A DNA stretch of 64,000 nt from Kangiella spongicola (GCF_003194565.2 NZ_QICH01000001.1:496001-560000); one strand, 5' to 3'; shown: positions 36,399 through 46,834, counted from the stretch's first letter. Program-made: numbers and translations. Notes: generated from the sequence alone by a model not told the origin.

Positions 36399-37443
36399 AC
36401 TTATCCCCCAACATAATGCCGATCCAGTGGGTTTCTTCATTACTGTCGAGGATGATTTTTACGATGATGGTTAGCGGCACCGAGAGTAGCATTCCCACTG
36501 GGCCTAGTACCCACCCCCAGAATAATAAGGATAGGAATACGACTAGCGTGGAAAGCCCCAAGCCACGCCCCATAAATTTAGGTTCGACGATATTGCCGAC
36601 GACGAAGTTGACGGTTAAATAACCTGCGGCAACTAACAGCGGCGTGGTAATCGAGTCTTGGGTTAGCCAGGCCATGATAACGGCTGGCACGGCGGCGATG
36701 ATGGAGCCGATGTTTGGTACAAAGTTAAACATAAAGGCGACTAGGCCCCATAGAAACGGGTATTCCACATCTAAAAACACTAGCCACACACTGATTAAGA
36801 CGCCAGTGAGTAAGCTCACGATGGATTTAATGGTGGCGTAGCGCTTAATTTTGTCGATAACTTCGTTTAAGCCACTGTGTGCTTTGCTGTCGGTATTAGG
36901 AAATGCGCGCTGCATTTTGTCACCAAACACGCTGGCTTCCATCAAGAGAAAGATCGAGGTTAAGACAATTAGGAATAGGTTACTCAGCATGCCACCTAAG
37001 CCGTTAAGTACCGAGGCGGATAGGCTCATCACCGTGCTAGGCGAAAAGCGCTCTGCCAGCGAAGCTTCAGGAATATTAAAACCTAAACCTTCTAACCACG
37101 CCATGGCCCCAGCCAGCTTATTGCGTAGCATGATTTCGTATTCAGGCAGTTTGGCGGAAAACTGTTCCACCGAGTTACCAACTAAGCGTCCAATCAAGAA
37201 AAACAATAGCGACATAATCACCACCACCAATATCATGGCTAACCAATCGGGTACGGTTTTGGTAGTTTTTGGGATTTTTAGGTTGGCGATATAAAAATAA
37301 AGGGGGCCTAGAATAATCGAGACGAATAGGGACAAAATTACAGGGACAACAAAGCTACTGGCAGCTTTTAATCCGGCAATCACGATAAAGGTAGCCGCTA
37401 TGGCTAATAATACATTGGTAACACGGCTCACATCTGATGACAT
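36397..37443 (-). CDS. AI-2E family transporter (PerM/YdiK-like permease)
   Basis: Polytopic inner-membrane protein, 348 residues from the ATG at 37443, which has AGGGA upstream (a longer frame starts at 37494). About eight transmembrane helices, with the conserved family segment GLVAFMFNFVPNIGSIIAAVPAVI (shown here only by its key FNFVPNIGS) near 240. The family includes exporters of autoinducer-2 and sodium/proton antiporters; the substrate cannot be told. Divergent from tatD. Confidence 0.88.
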   Translation of the reverse strand: MSSDVSRVTNVLLAIAATFIVIAGLKAASSFVVPVILSLFVSIILGPLYFYIANLKIPKTTKTVPDWLAMILVVVIMSLLFFLIGRLVGNSVEQFSAKLPEYEIMLRNKLAGAMAWLEGLGFNIPEASLAERFSPSTVMSLSASVLNGLGGMLSNLFLIVLTSIFLLMEASVFGDKMQRAFPNTDSKAHSGLNEVIDKIKRYATIKSIVSLLTGVLISVWLVFLDVEYPFLWGLVAFMFNFVPNIGSIIAAVPAVIMAWLTQDSITTPLLVAAGYLTVNFVVGNIVEPKFMGRGLGLSTLVVFLSLLFWGWVLGPVGMLLSVPLTIIVKIILDSNEETHWIGIMLGDK

Positions 37444-37549
37444 AGGGTTCCCTGTAATAATTGGTATTTGGTGGCAAGTATCATTTCGTGTCAAAATAGT
37501 TTATAACAAGAATGCAAAATCACAAGTCTACAACCAAAACTAATCACTT

Positions 37550-38377
37550 ATGTCCTATATCGATATTGGCGTAAACCTAACGAATAATCGCTTTAATGAC
37601 GACTACCATGAGGTTATTGAAAGAGCCCGTCAGCATGGCGTTAGCGCTCAAATCATCACCGGTACCTCACCGCTAGAAAGCCAACAAGCGTTTAAGTTAG
37701 CGACCCAATACTCAGATCTTTTTTCTACAGCGGGGTGCCATCCCCACGATGCTAAAGATTTTAAGCCTAGTGACTTAGAGGCACTAAAAGAGTTATTGCA
37801 TAATGACAAAGTTGTCGCGGTTGGCGAATGTGGCCTCGATTTTAATCGTAACTTTTCGCCACGAGACACTCAGCTTGATGTGTTTGAGCAGCAGTTACAA
37901 TTAGCTTGCGACACCCAGAAACCATTGTTTATTCACGAACGCGACGCTGGGCAAGAAATGGTGCAACTATTACAACAGTATCAATCAAAGCTTCCCAAGG
38001 CCGTGATACACTGTTTTACTGGTAGTCAGGCGAGTTTAACACAGTATATCGATATGGGACTCTATATTGGCATTACGGGTTGGATTTGTGATGAACGCCG
38101 TGGTCAGGATTTAGCACAGATGGTGCACTTGATTCCAGACGATAAGCTGATGATTGAAACCGACGCGCCTTTTCTTACGCCGCGCGATTTAACCAAAGAT
38201 CAGAAGAAACAATTAAAAAGTAATCGAAATGAGCCTTTTTTGCTGCCGCATGTAGCGCAAAAGGTCGCAAGCTGCCGCCAGCAATCATTACAAGAGTTGT
38301 CTTCCAACTGTTATAACAATACGGTCGCTTTCTTTCAGCTCCCAATAACTAAAAATATAAACGCCAAGGAACACTAG
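37550..38377 (+). CDS. tatD: TatD-family metal-dependent hydrolase/DNase
   Basis: TIM-barrel metal-dependent hydrolase, 275 residues, very like E. coli TatD. It has YIDIGVNLTNNRF at the N terminus, STAGCHPHDAK, VGECGLDFNRNFS, IHCFTGS, ITGWICDERRG and METDAPFL-type (IETDAPFLTPRDL) motifs that provide the metal ligands. TatD degrades DNA and takes part in quality control; the name reflects the E. coli operon, but here it is far from tatABC. One base separates it from the next gene. Confidence 0.92.
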   Translation: MSYIDIGVNLTNNRFNDDYHEVIERARQHGVSAQIITGTSPLESQQAFKLATQYSDLFSTAGCHPHDAKDFKPSDLEALKELLHNDKVVAVGECGLDFNRNFSPRDTQLDVFEQQLQLACDTQKPLFIHERDAGQEMVQLLQQYQSKLPKAVIHCFTGSQASLTQYIDMGLYIGITGWICDERRGQDLAQMVHLIPDDKLMIETDAPFLTPRDLTKDQKKQLKSNRNEPFLLPHVAQKVASCRQQSLQELSSNCYNNTVAFFQLPITKNINAKEH

Positions 38378-38378
38378 C

Positions 38379-40259
38379 ATGGCTCAGAATCAGTTTTCTT
38401 TATTTAAGCAAAAGTTCTTTTCATCGTTTTTTATCACGCAGGCTCTAGGCGCACTAAACGATAATATTTTTAAAAGTGCTTTACTGATCTTCATCGCCTT
38501 TCGAGCTGGCGACGAACTCGGCCTGGATTCAGATTTATTGAATAACATTGCTGCGGGCCTATTTATTCTGCCCTTCTTCCTATTTTCCGCTACCGCTGGC
38601 CAGATCGCTGAAAAATACGAAAAGTCTGCGCTGATTCGAAAAATAAAGGTCCTCGAAATCGGTATCATGACACTCGCCGTTTTAGGGTTCTTTTCTAGCA
38701 ACATCTGGTACTTGTTGGGGATTCTATTTTTAATGGGCTTCCAGTCGAGCCTTTTTGGGCCGATTAAATACAGTATCTTGCCGCAACATTTGTCCGACAA
38801 AGAGCTGCTTGGTGGTAACGGTCTTATTGAAATGGGCACGTTCCTCTCAATCATTATAGGTACTGTCATCGGTGGTGTTCTAATTGGCTTTGACGATCTC
38901 GGTATTAAGATTTTATGCTCCCTACTGATTATAGTCTCTGCCTGTGGTTACTGGGCCAGTCGCCATATTCCAGAAACGCCTTCGGCTCAGCCCTACCTCA
39001 AGATTAACTGGAATCCAATTACTCAAACTTGGCGTACCTTCCAATATACACGACAAAATAGAGTAGTATTTCTGTCCATTCTAGGCATCTCTTGGTTTTG
39101 GTTTTACGGTGCGGTATTCCTAACTCAGATCCCAAACTTCACCAAAGTGAGTCTGAACGGTAATGAAAACGTTGCGACTATTATTCTGGCGACTTTCTCG
39201 GTGGGAATTGGTGTTGGCTCGGCGCTGTGTGAGTTTCTGTCGGGGCGAAAAGTAGAACTCGGCTTGGTGCCCTTTGGAGCAATCGGATTGACCTGGTTTG
39301 CGCTCGATATCTATTTTGCCAACCCTAGCAGTGATTTTATCGGCGAACTTGGCCCTTCGGCATTTCTAGCCCAAGAGGGCGCTATCCGCACGCTGATTAA
39401 CTGTGCTTTCGTTGGGATCTTTGGTGGCTTTTATATAGTTCCACTCTACGCTTTAGTCCAAGAGCGCTGCGAAAAATCACACCTGTCGCGCGTAATTGCC
39501 GGTAATAATATTCTCAATGCCTTGTTCATGGTGTTTGCTGCTTTGCTGGCGGCTGTATGTCTTGGCAATGGTATGACTATCCCGCAATTCTTTATGCTCA
39601 CAGCGATTCTTAACGCGGCGGTAGCTATTTATATCTTTACTCTGATTCCTGAGTTCTTGATGCGTTTCCTAATTTGGATTCTTATCAATACGATATATCG
39701 CGTGAAGAAAACAGGCGTCGAAAATGTGCCCGAAGAAGGTGCCTGCGTGGTGGTTTGTAACCATGTCAGCTATGTAGACGCATTAATTATTGGCGGCACT
39801 ATAAGACGCCCAATTCGTTTTGTGATGTACCATAAAATCTTTAAAATCCCTGTGCTGAGTTTTATTTTTAAAACGGCAAAAGCCATCCCCATCGCTGGGC
39901 ATAAAGAAGACCCTGAGCTTTTAAATAAAGCCATGTACACTATCGAAGAAGCGCTTAACAATGGTGAAGTGGTATGTATCTTCCCCGAAGGAAAACTTAC
40001 TACAGATGGTGATATTGATGACTTTAAGTCTGGAATTGATAGAATTTTAGAGAAGTCGCCGGTTCCTGTGGTCCCTATGGCGCTACAAGGCCTTTGGCAT
40101 AGTTTGTTTAGCCGCAAAAAGGTCAATAAGTTTATTGATCGCGTCAAACGCTTACGAACGAAAGTTCATCTTGTGGTTGGTAAGCCAATAGCGGCAGAGC
40201 AAGCAAACAAAGACAACTTGTACTCTGTGGTCAAAAAGCTTAGAGACGATAAGCCGTAG
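38379..40259 (+). CDS. MFS transporter fused to 1-acyl-glycerol-3-phosphate acyltransferase
   Basis: 626-residue fusion. The first part (about 1-425) is a 12-helix major-facilitator domain related to the lysophospholipid flippase LplT. The second (about 430-626) is a PlsC-type acyltransferase with the catalytic HX4D in CNHVSYVDALI, FPEGKLTTDG and a PVVPMAL segment. Similar fusions in other proteobacteria often carry a third acyl-ACP synthetase domain, as in Aas; it is absent here. Inferred role: retrieval and re-acylation of lysophospholipids at the inner membrane. Adjacent to tatD and probably co-transcribed. Confidence 0.88.
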   Translation: MAQNQFSLFKQKFFSSFFITQALGALNDNIFKSALLIFIAFRAGDELGLDSDLLNNIAAGLFILPFFLFSATAGQIAEKYEKSALIRKIKVLEIGIMTLAVLGFFSSNIWYLLGILFLMGFQSSLFGPIKYSILPQHLSDKELLGGNGLIEMGTFLSIIIGTVIGGVLIGFDDLGIKILCSLLIIVSACGYWASRHIPETPSAQPYLKINWNPITQTWRTFQYTRQNRVVFLSILGISWFWFYGAVFLTQIPNFTKVSLNGNENVATIILATFSVGIGVGSALCEFLSGRKVELGLVPFGAIGLTWFALDIYFANPSSDFIGELGPSAFLAQEGAIRTLINCAFVGIFGGFYIVPLYALVQERCEKSHLSRVIAGNNILNALFMVFAALLAAVCLGNGMTIPQFFMLTAILNAAVAIYIFTLIPEFLMRFLIWILINTIYRVKKTGVENVPEEGACVVVCNHVSYVDALIIGGTIRRPIRFVMYHKIFKIPVLSFIFKTAKAIPIAGHKEDPELLNKAMYTIEEALNNGEVVCIFPEGKLTTDGDIDDFKSGIDRILEKSPVPVVPMALQGLWHSLFSRKKVNKFIDRVKRLRTKVHLVVGKPIAAEQANKDNLYSVVKKLRDDKP

Positions 40260-40308
40260 CTAAATGTCCTCGAATAAAGTTGATTAAAACAATCTAAAGA
40301 GAGCTGAT

Positions 40309-40863
40309 ATGAAATTTGCGAAGTACTTATTTATTGTTGTGGGCGTTATTTTCCTAACGTTAGTTGCTATTGGAATTTTTAAGACCGACTACCAAAGTAA
40401 AGCCAGTATCGAAATCAATGCGCCGCAGTCACAAGTCTTTGCTGTCTATAACAACCCTCTGTTGTATCAGCACTGGATGACTAATTATCAGTCCTTAGAG
40501 CAACTAGAGGGGCAAATTAATGAAGTAGGCAATAAGCATCGTCTGAGTTTCACCACCGGCTCTGGCGAAATAAGCATTCTTGAGCAAACACTGTTAGCTT
40601 ATAAAGCCGATGAGTTAATTCGATATAGCTATCAGAACCAGTGGCTAGAAGGCACTAGCACAGCGAAGTTCGAGCGGACAGACGCGGGGGCAACTAAGAT
40701 AAACTTAACGTTAAACTATACTGGTAAAGGAATTGTGCAGAACGCCCTGCTCTTTCTTCTAGGCTCTACAATCGACGAAGGCCATCAACACAATCTGGAG
40801 CAACTTAAAAAGTTGATTGAAGAGTCGCAGCCGGAGCAGCTCGAAGATAGCTCAGAGCAATAA
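40309..40863 (+). CDS. SRPBCC/START-like domain protein with N-terminal anchor
   Basis: 184 residues. An N-terminal hydrophobic helix (about 7-24) is followed by an SRPBCC fold (about 30-170), recognisable from ASIEINAPQSQVFAVYNNPLLYQHWM and the WLEGTSTAKFERTDAG strand pair. Such domains bind hydrophobic ligands; the ligand is unknown. Likely membrane-anchored facing the periplasm. AGAGAG precedes the ATG. Convergent with dtd. Confidence 0.78.
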   Translation: MKFAKYLFIVVGVIFLTLVAIGIFKTDYQSKASIEINAPQSQVFAVYNNPLLYQHWMTNYQSLEQLEGQINEVGNKHRLSFTTGSGEISILEQTLLAYKADELIRYSYQNQWLEGTSTAKFERTDAGATKINLTLNYTGKGIVQNALLFLLGSTIDEGHQHNLEQLKKLIEESQPEQLEDSSEQ

Positions 40864-40876
40864 CCCTACTAGTCTT

Positions 40877-41314
40877 TTAGACTTTTAGCGTAAATGTTAC
40901 CGGTCCATCGTTAATCAGGTGGACCTTCATATCCGCACCAAACTTCCCCGTTTCGACCTTTTCGTAAGTAGCTTTAGCCTTTTTCACCAGATAATCAAAA
41001 AGCTCTTCTCCTTGCGCAGGAGGAGCAGCACTCGAGAAACTGGGGCGCATGCCACTCTTAGTATCAGCGGCAAGCGTGAACTGGGGCACCAACAATAAAC
41101 CGCCATTAATTGCTTCAACAGAAAGGTTCATCTTGCCATCGTCATCAGAAAAGATTCGGTAACCCAGAATTTTTTTGAGTAACTTATCGGCGCTAGCAAC
41201 ATCATCGCCACGCTCCACACCGATAAGTGCCATGATTCCCTGGCTTATTTCACCAACAGTTTCACCATCTACGATGACTTTTGATTCTTCGACTCGTTGG
41301 ATTAAAGCTATCAT
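40877..41314 (-). CDS. dtd: D-aminoacyl-tRNA deacylase
   Basis: Proofreading enzyme that hydrolyses D-amino acids from tRNA, 145 residues. It has the DTD signatures [17 protein letters not shown] and the C-terminal NDGPVTF (Gly-Pro motif). Family length is normal. Twenty bases after the lipoprotein gene on the same strand. Confidence 0.95.
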   Translation of the reverse strand: MIALIQRVEESKVIVDGETVGEISQGIMALIGVERGDDVASADKLLKKILGYRIFSDDDGKMNLSVEAINGGLLLVPQFTLAADTKSGMRPSFSSAAPPAQGEELFDYLVKKAKATYEKVETGKFGADMKVHLINDGPVTFTLKV

Positions 41315-41334
41315 CTCTAATTAATACCGCTATC

Positions 41335-41715
41335 TTATTTGTCACCGCCGTCTTCAGCGTCACTAGATTCACTATCGTTAATGACGCCATCATCAACTTC
41401 TTTAATGATAACGGTGCCGTCAGTTGGACGCTCGCCAATACCTTTATCCTTAACCACCTTAGCGTAGGCTTCTTGCACACATTGTTTCATTTTCTCGTGC
41501 TCGCCTTCATTGTCACCTAAACACACTCGATACTCGTATTCCAGCTCTTCTTTGACCGAAGTGTCTTTAAACACAGACTGATCATGTTGGCCACCCAATA
41601 ACTTGCTAATGGTTTTAAGCGCACCATTGTTTTCGCTAGAGCCACCGTTTGAAGCACAACCGGATAGCAAAGCTAAACCTAAAATGAGGGACGTTGAGGT
41701 GACTGAAAAGCGCAT
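41335..41715 (-). CDS. Hypothetical lipoprotein
   Basis: 126-residue probable lipoprotein: signal peptide with lipobox LSGC (ALLSGCASNGG). The mature part is acidic and has a segment YRVCLGDNEGEHEKMKQCVQEAY with two cysteines; the tail is Glu/Asp rich. The start at 41715 is preferred because a longer frame from 41775 adds non-signal sequence. No recognised domain. It lies between typA and dtd. Confidence 0.65.
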   Translation of the reverse strand: MRFSVTSTSLILGLALLSGCASNGGSSENNGALKTISKLLGGQHDQSVFKDTSVKEELEYEYRVCLGDNEGEHEKMKQCVQEAYAKVVKDKGIGERPTDGTVIIKEVDDGVINDSESSDAEDGGDK

Positions 41716-41792
41716 GAATAAACCTGACCTTATCTTTATTGGATGAATGCTTTGCCCACAATATAGCATAGTCATAAAAAAACTTTCAGCAT

Positions 41793-41822
41793 AAAAAAAC
41801 CGCTGACTCAGCAGCGGTTTTT
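41793..41822. terminator. Terminator after typA
   Basis: A-tract, CCGCTG (41800-41805), loop, CAGCGG (41812-41817), T-tract. On the minus strand it follows typA by about 15 bases; T-runs occur on both strands. Confidence 0.85.
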
Positions 41823-41836
41823 GATATCAGCTAAGA

Positions 41837-43657
41837 CTAGCCTTTTGGCGGACGCGAGGCACGTTTACGCTCGCTTTCCGTCAAGTGTCTTTTACGGATA
41901 CGAATACTTTCAGGCGTCACTTCAACCAGCTCGTCATCGTTGATAAACTCAAGCGCTTGCTCAAGTGTCATCTTAACTGGTGGCGATAGAACCTGCGCAT
42001 CATCCGTACCAGAGGCACGTACGTTTGTCAGCTGCTTGCCCTTTAGACAGTTAACCGTTAAGTCGTTTGAGCGACTGTGAATACCAACGATTTGGCCTTC
42101 ATAAACTTCATCACCATGCTTAGTGAATAAGCGACCACGTTCCTGCAAGTTAAACAGTGCGTTGGTTAGAGCTTTACCTTGCGAGTTTGAAATTAACACA
42201 CCGTTGGTACGCTGGCCAATTTCACCACCTTTGAAAGGACCATAGTGGTCAAAAGTGTGATACATCAAACCGCTACCAGAAGTTAGCGTTAAGAATTCAG
42301 TTTGGAAGCCAATTAAACCACGGCTCGGCATCATAAAGTCTAGACGTACACGACCTTTACCATCAGGCTGCATGTTGGTCATTTCAGCTTTACGCTCACC
42401 TAAACGCTCCATCACGCTGCCTTGGTGTGCTTCTTCAACGTCGATAGTAACCGCTTCAAAAGGCTCTTCTAGCTTACCATCAACTTCGCGAATAATAACT
42501 TCTGGGCGCGATACTGCGATTTCAAAGCCTTCACGACGCATATTCTCAATTAAGATACCCAAGTGAAGTTCACCACGGCCTGAAACACGGAACTTATCCG
42601 GGTTGTCCGTTTCTTCCACTCGCAAAGCTACGTTATGCACTAGCTCTTGCTTTAGGCGCTCTAGGATATTACGTGAAGTGACGAATTTACCTTCTTTACC
42701 GGCAAACGGTGAGGTATTCACCTGGAATGTCATGGTAACTGTAGGCTCGTCAACAGAAAGTGGAGGTAACGCTTCTATTACGTTTGGATCACAAATAGTG
42801 TCAGAAATCTTAAGATCGCCAAGACCTGTGATAGCGATAATGTCGCCAGCATCGGCAGACTTCACTTCGTGTCTGTCTAGGCCCATATAGCCAAGAACCT
42901 GACCAACTTTTCCGTTACGCTTGGTGCCATCAGCAGATACCACAGTAACTTGTTGATTTACTTTTACTTGACCACGTTTGATACGGCCAACACCAATAAC
43001 ACCAACATAAGAGTTATAGTCGAGCTGCGAGATTTGCATCTGGAAGCCACCCTCAGAGTTAGCCGGCGGTGGCGATACACTTTCCACGATGGTTTCGAAT
43101 AAAGGCTGCATATTTTCGCCCGTGGTATCCGCCTCTTTGCTCGCCCAACCATTCAGTGCTGAAGCGTAAACCACGTCAAAATCTAACTGGTCATCTGTTG
43201 CGCCAAGATTATCAAATAAATCAAATACTTGGTCCATAACCCAGTCTGGTCTAGCGCTTGGCTTGTCAATCTTGTTAATCACAAGAATTGGCTTAAGACC
43301 TTGGGCAAAAGCTTTCTGCGTCACAAATCGAGTTTGTGGCATCGGGCCTTCTTGGGCGTCTACAAGTAGCAATACAGAATCAACCATCGACAATACACGC
43401 TCAACTTCACCACCGAAATCGGCGTGACCTGGCGTATCTACGATGTTAATGCGGTAATCTTTCCATTCAATCGCTGTATTCTTAGCAAGAATGGTAATAC
43501 CACGCTCTTTCTCAATATCGTTAGAATCCATTACACGATCTTGCTCGCCGGCACGCTCTCCTAATGTTCCCGACTGCTCTAGAAGCTTATCGACCAAAGT
43601 TGTCTTACCATGGTCAACGTGAGCAATAATCGCAATATTTCTTAATTTATCTATCAT
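41837..43657 (-). CDS. typA: TypA/BipA ribosome-associated GTPase
   Basis: Translation-factor-like GTPase involved in ribosome assembly and stress adaptation, 606 residues. G1 is [10 protein letters not shown], the effector region includes [12 protein letters not shown]3 is [11 protein letters not shown] and G4 NKIDKP, followed by domains II, III, V and the TypA-specific C-terminal domain (about 480-606). The start at 43657 has AGGA upstream; an in-frame alternative is at 43675. A pair of direct repeats flanks its presumed promoter. Confidence 0.96.
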   Translation of the reverse strand: MIDKLRNIAIIAHVDHGKTTLVDKLLEQSGTLGERAGEQDRVMDSNDIEKERGITILAKNTAIEWKDYRINIVDTPGHADFGGEVERVLSMVDSVLLLVDAQEGPMPQTRFVTQKAFAQGLKPILVINKIDKPSARPDWVMDQVFDLFDNLGATDDQLDFDVVYASALNGWASKEADTTGENMQPLFETIVESVSPPPANSEGGFQMQISQLDYNSYVGVIGVGRIKRGQVKVNQQVTVVSADGTKRNGKVGQVLGYMGLDRHEVKSADAGDIIAITGLGDLKISDTICDPNVIEALPPLSVDEPTVTMTFQVNTSPFAGKEGKFVTSRNILERLKQELVHNVALRVEETDNPDKFRVSGRGELHLGILIENMRREGFEIAVSRPEVIIREVDGKLEEPFEAVTIDVEEAHQGSVMERLGERKAEMTNMQPDGKGRVRLDFMMPSRGLIGFQTEFLTLTSGSGLMYHTFDHYGPFKGGEIGQRTNGVLISNSQGKALTNALFNLQERGRLFTKHGDEVYEGQIVGIHSRSNDLTVNCLKGKQLTNVRASGTDDAQVLSPPVKMTLEQALEFINDDELVEVTPESIRIRKRHLTESERKRASRPPKG

Positions 43658-43713
43658 ATAGTTCCTGAAACTCAATACTCTGGCGTTAAATTACCAGTTT
43701 GTGCAAAAAATTG

Positions 43714-43742
43714 GCGCCATTCTATACTAGATAGCGCCATTC
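43714..43742. promoter_or_regulatory. Direct repeats flanking the typA promoter
   Basis: GCGCCATTC occurs at 43714-43722 and again at 43734-43742, a 20-bp (about two helical turns) spacing. Between them, on the minus strand, is a -10-like TAGTATAGAAT. Same-face direct repeats around a promoter suggest a regulator site. Confidence 0.35.
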
Positions 43743-43755
43743 GCACAGAAAATAG

Positions 43756-44460
43756 TCATTTTTCTTCAGTTTCAGGCTGTTGTTGCTCTGGACTTTCCAC
43801 TTCTGTACTGATAACGGAGCCCCCAGTTGCTAATTTATGCTCAATAAACTTATTTGTTCTGGCTAAATCCTGCTTTAAAGCTCGGATAACCTTAGGATCT
43901 CTTAGACTCACTTCCCGTAAGCAATTATCAAGACTTTTTTGGCTGCCACTATCAACACAGTAATGCTGTATAAAGCCACAGTTGCCTCTAATTCGCGAGC
44001 CAGTACATTCTGGGAGCGTGTTTCTGATCATTTTCTTAAGATTCATGGCAATCGCTAAATCACTGTACTGCTCAGAAAGCTCAATCTTAATCTTTTCAGC
44101 CTGTTGCGTTTCTGCATCTGGAACAGCTTGCTCAACTTGCTGATAAAACCTTTTAATTTCGGGTGAGGGGCTTCTCCTTGCTAAACTTGCCCAGCCATAC
44201 GCTTGGTGAATGTCCTTCTCAACCCCTAGGCCGTTTAGATAGTGAAATGAAACCATGTATTGCGAATATTTATCACCATATTTAGCGAGTGACAAATATT
44301 GCTTAAAAGCCGCTTGATAGTTTCCCTGCTCAAAATACTCATCAGCCTTTTTCTCAGCCCCCTCTTCTACTTTAGGTAAATCAAACAGAGTTTCTTTCGC
44401 TGAGGTAATTGTTGTAAATAGTATTAAACCGATAAGTATTAACGTTTTTTTAATAGACAT
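43756..44460 (-). CDS. Secreted SEL1-like repeat protein
   Basis: 234 residues from the ATG at 44460, which has AAGGA upstream; a longer frame starts at 44493. Signal peptide (about 1-22), then one clear SEL1-like repeat (YMVSFHYLNGLGVEKDIHQAYGWASLA) and a helical region with four cysteines (ECTGSRIRGNCGFIQHYC, then DNC). SEL1 repeats mediate protein contacts. Function unknown; periplasmic location inferred. Confidence 0.7.
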   Translation of the reverse strand: MSIKKTLILIGLILFTTITSAKETLFDLPKVEEGAEKKADEYFEQGNYQAAFKQYLSLAKYGDKYSQYMVSFHYLNGLGVEKDIHQAYGWASLARRSPSPEIKRFYQQVEQAVPDAETQQAEKIKIELSEQYSDLAIAMNLKKMIRNTLPECTGSRIRGNCGFIQHYCVDSGSQKSLDNCLREVSLRDPKVIRALKQDLARTNKFIEHKLATGGSVISTEVESPEQQQPETEEK

Positions 44461-44545
44461 TTTTTTATCCTTTCCTTGTTTACTTAGTCTCAATGCCTAC
44501 TTATAACTATAAGTAACCGCTTCTTCAAGTTACAGATCATTACAA

Positions 44546-46717
44546 CTACTGGCTTTTATGCGTTATTTTGTTTTTCCCGCTACTTTTACTAACATACAGT
44601 AGTTCGTCTGACTTTTTGATGATTCCCTCATAACTTATATTAAAATCGTCCCGAACAGTATAAGCACCAATGCTTATCGTCATTTTGATAGATTGCTTAC
44701 CATAGCAAACACTTCCATTCTCAATAGTAGCCCGAAACAATTCTAACAAGTGCAAATGATTGGCTTCAGAGCCCTCAGCGAGCATAACTACAAACTCTTC
44801 CCCACCATAACGTCCCACGAAGTCGGTATCTCGTTTGAACACATCTTTTAACGTTTCGCCAATATATTCTAAGCACTTATCGCCAGCAGTATGGCCGAGG
44901 CTATCGTTTATTGTTTTAAAGTTATCAACATCCAAAACGGCAAAGGTTACTGGGTTATGGTTGCGTATGGCGAGTTTAAATACCTTTTGCGTTGCAAGCT
45001 CAAAGCCTCTTCGGTTAAAAATATTAGTTAATTGATCTTGTCTACTTAAGAGCTCTAACTTTTCGTTTGTCTTTTTCAACTCTTTCGTTTTTTCATCCAC
45101 TTCATCTTTTAACTTTTCTTGATAATCAATCATAAGTGATTGAGCATTTATTAACTGCAAGCGTATAGACTCAACTTCTTCACTTGATAAGTACTTCATT
45201 GCTCTGGTTGGTACAGGCCTCTGCGCCTCAAAGTACCGCACTAAACGCTCTAGCGGGCGAGTAATTTGTTTTGCAAATCTTCGGGTCACTGACAATGCTA
45301 GAATTGAAATAATAATTAGAGTCAAAATTAGTTTATAGAAGTTATTTTTGTATGCTGTTATTAAGGTATTGGGCTTACTTAAAACCTTTACCACCCACCC
45401 ATTGTCTGTTGTGACTTGTTTATATAGGTACTCCCGCTCATTGACTTCGATTGCCGGCAAATTACTTGAGTAGGCTAATGTCATATCCTGCTGAGCAAAT
45501 ACGGTTAACGCCTTGATATTTAATGCCGGTGACGAATAGATAACTTTGCCTGATTTGTCTACAACAATTACCGAATAAGCATTACCTGTTGCATCAATGT
45601 CGCTAAAATTTGGTAAATTTAGTGAGCCTTCAACAACACCTTTAAAAACCCCTCCACTATAGTAGGGTGCACTAATCGCAATAATCGGGTCGTTACCAAA
45701 GCCCCTACCAAGAAACACCTCTGAAATAAAACTTTGATTGGTCTCTTTGGGCTTAACAAAATAATCTCGATCGCTAACCAGACGCGATAGCTCGGGCAAC
45801 GCCAACAACTTCTCAAACCGCTCTTCTGGCACCCCTTCAATAACCAACCCCTTCTCATCGGTAATTAGCATAGTAAGAAAGCCGGAATAATTCGAGTTCC
45901 AATGATTGAGCGTCGCTTCCTGATCGGGCTCATCTTGCAGCTCGCTGATAACCTCAGATAGGTTCTCAATGGCCTTTTTGTGATAAGACAAATAGCCACT
46001 GCTCAGTTCAGCGAAATGTGCAGCTCTTATGCGAAGGATTTCTTCGAGTTCTTTTTCGGACTGCTGGGCATTGCTATCCGACAGAATCAAGGTAATTAAC
46101 AATGTTGGGAAAACGATACATATAAGCGACAGTTCAAATATTCGACTCGATAACTTGGGTAGCTTATTGGCAATATTTGAACTATATAATCTTGACGGAA
46201 GAAATGGCTGAACTAATAGGGCAAGCGAGATATTTAATACACCGTTTATGGCCTGCTTAATGAGGATCACTTGCGTGAAGTCAGTCGAGGTCACTTGGTA
46301 AAAGTAAGTAATCACTACGTACGTAATAGGGAGGCCAAGGATTAACCAATAGATGATATCCGCTATAAGGATAAGAAACCCTCGGCGAATCAAAAAGTAA
46401 ACCACGAGTGTTTGAAGTAGGGTTGTAATTAGAAGTGAAGGATTCTCTGTGGCTAAAAACAGACCTAGAGAGGATAGCAGCGTTGCTATAATAGCGGGAA
46501 CCAAGCCTCTGAAAATGAGGCAGAGGAATACAAACACCTCTCCCATATGAAGTCCCAAGTGTCCGTATATTGGAATAATAAAGTTAAAGTTTATTAAAAA
46601 TGCGAATATGCCAAATAATACGCCGTAGACGACTTGTTTTTTTAGATAATCCTTCTGATAATAATTCAGATCCTGAGCCCCCCATTGCACTATATTACTG
46701 ATACTATCCCATCTCAT
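44546..46717 (-). CDS. Membrane diguanylate cyclase with extracytoplasmic sensor
   Basis: 723 residues, probably making cyclic di-GMP. N-terminal multi-helix membrane domain (about 25-185, six or so helices), another helix near 195, a dCache-like extracytoplasmic sensor (about 215-450), helix near 460, HAMP-like linker and coiled coil (about 490-560), and a GGDEF domain (about 560-720) with the active site RYGGEEF. No EAL domain. An allosteric RxxD inhibition site could not be identified with certainty. Ligand unknown. Monocistronic. Confidence 0.88.
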   Translation of the reverse strand: MRWDSISNIVQWGAQDLNYYQKDYLKKQVVYGVLFGIFAFLINFNFIIPIYGHLGLHMGEVFVFLCLIFRGLVPAIIATLLSSLGLFLATENPSLLITTLLQTLVVYFLIRRGFLILIADIIYWLILGLPITYVVITYFYQVTSTDFTQVILIKQAINGVLNISLALLVQPFLPSRLYSSNIANKLPKLSSRIFELSLICIVFPTLLITLILSDSNAQQSEKELEEILRIRAAHFAELSSGYLSYHKKAIENLSEVISELQDEPDQEATLNHWNSNYSGFLTMLITDEKGLVIEGVPEERFEKLLALPELSRLVSDRDYFVKPKETNQSFISEVFLGRGFGNDPIIAISAPYYSGGVFKGVVEGSLNLPNFSDIDATGNAYSVIVVDKSGKVIYSSPALNIKALTVFAQQDMTLAYSSNLPAIEVNEREYLYKQVTTDNGWVVKVLSKPNTLITAYKNNFYKLILTLIIISILALSVTRRFAKQITRPLERLVRYFEAQRPVPTRAMKYLSSEEVESIRLQLINAQSLMIDYQEKLKDEVDEKTKELKKTNEKLELLSRQDQLTNIFNRRGFELATQKVFKLAIRNHNPVTFAVLDVDNFKTINDSLGHTAGDKCLEYIGETLKDVFKRDTDFVGRYGGEEFVVMLAEGSEANHLHLLELFRATIENGSVCYGKQSIKMTISIGAYTVRDDFNISYEGIIKKSDELLYVSKSSGKNKITHKSQ

Positions 46718-46834
46718 TTGAAATGTGTAAATTTTTGCTTAATTATTTACCAGTTATCTTTGCTAGTCTCGCTCCGCTAATATATAATCTCTGTCCATTT
46801 TTTGAGCACCAAGCTCTCCGCAAGTTATTGATTT

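Noticed and set aside
36206-36622. Open frame of 138 codons on the plus strand
   Set aside because: Covers intergenic repeats and then runs antisense to the AI-2E-family gene; no protein-like features.
38390-38869. Open frame of 159 codons on the minus strand
   Set aside because: Antisense to the MFS-acyltransferase gene; composition typical of a shadow frame.
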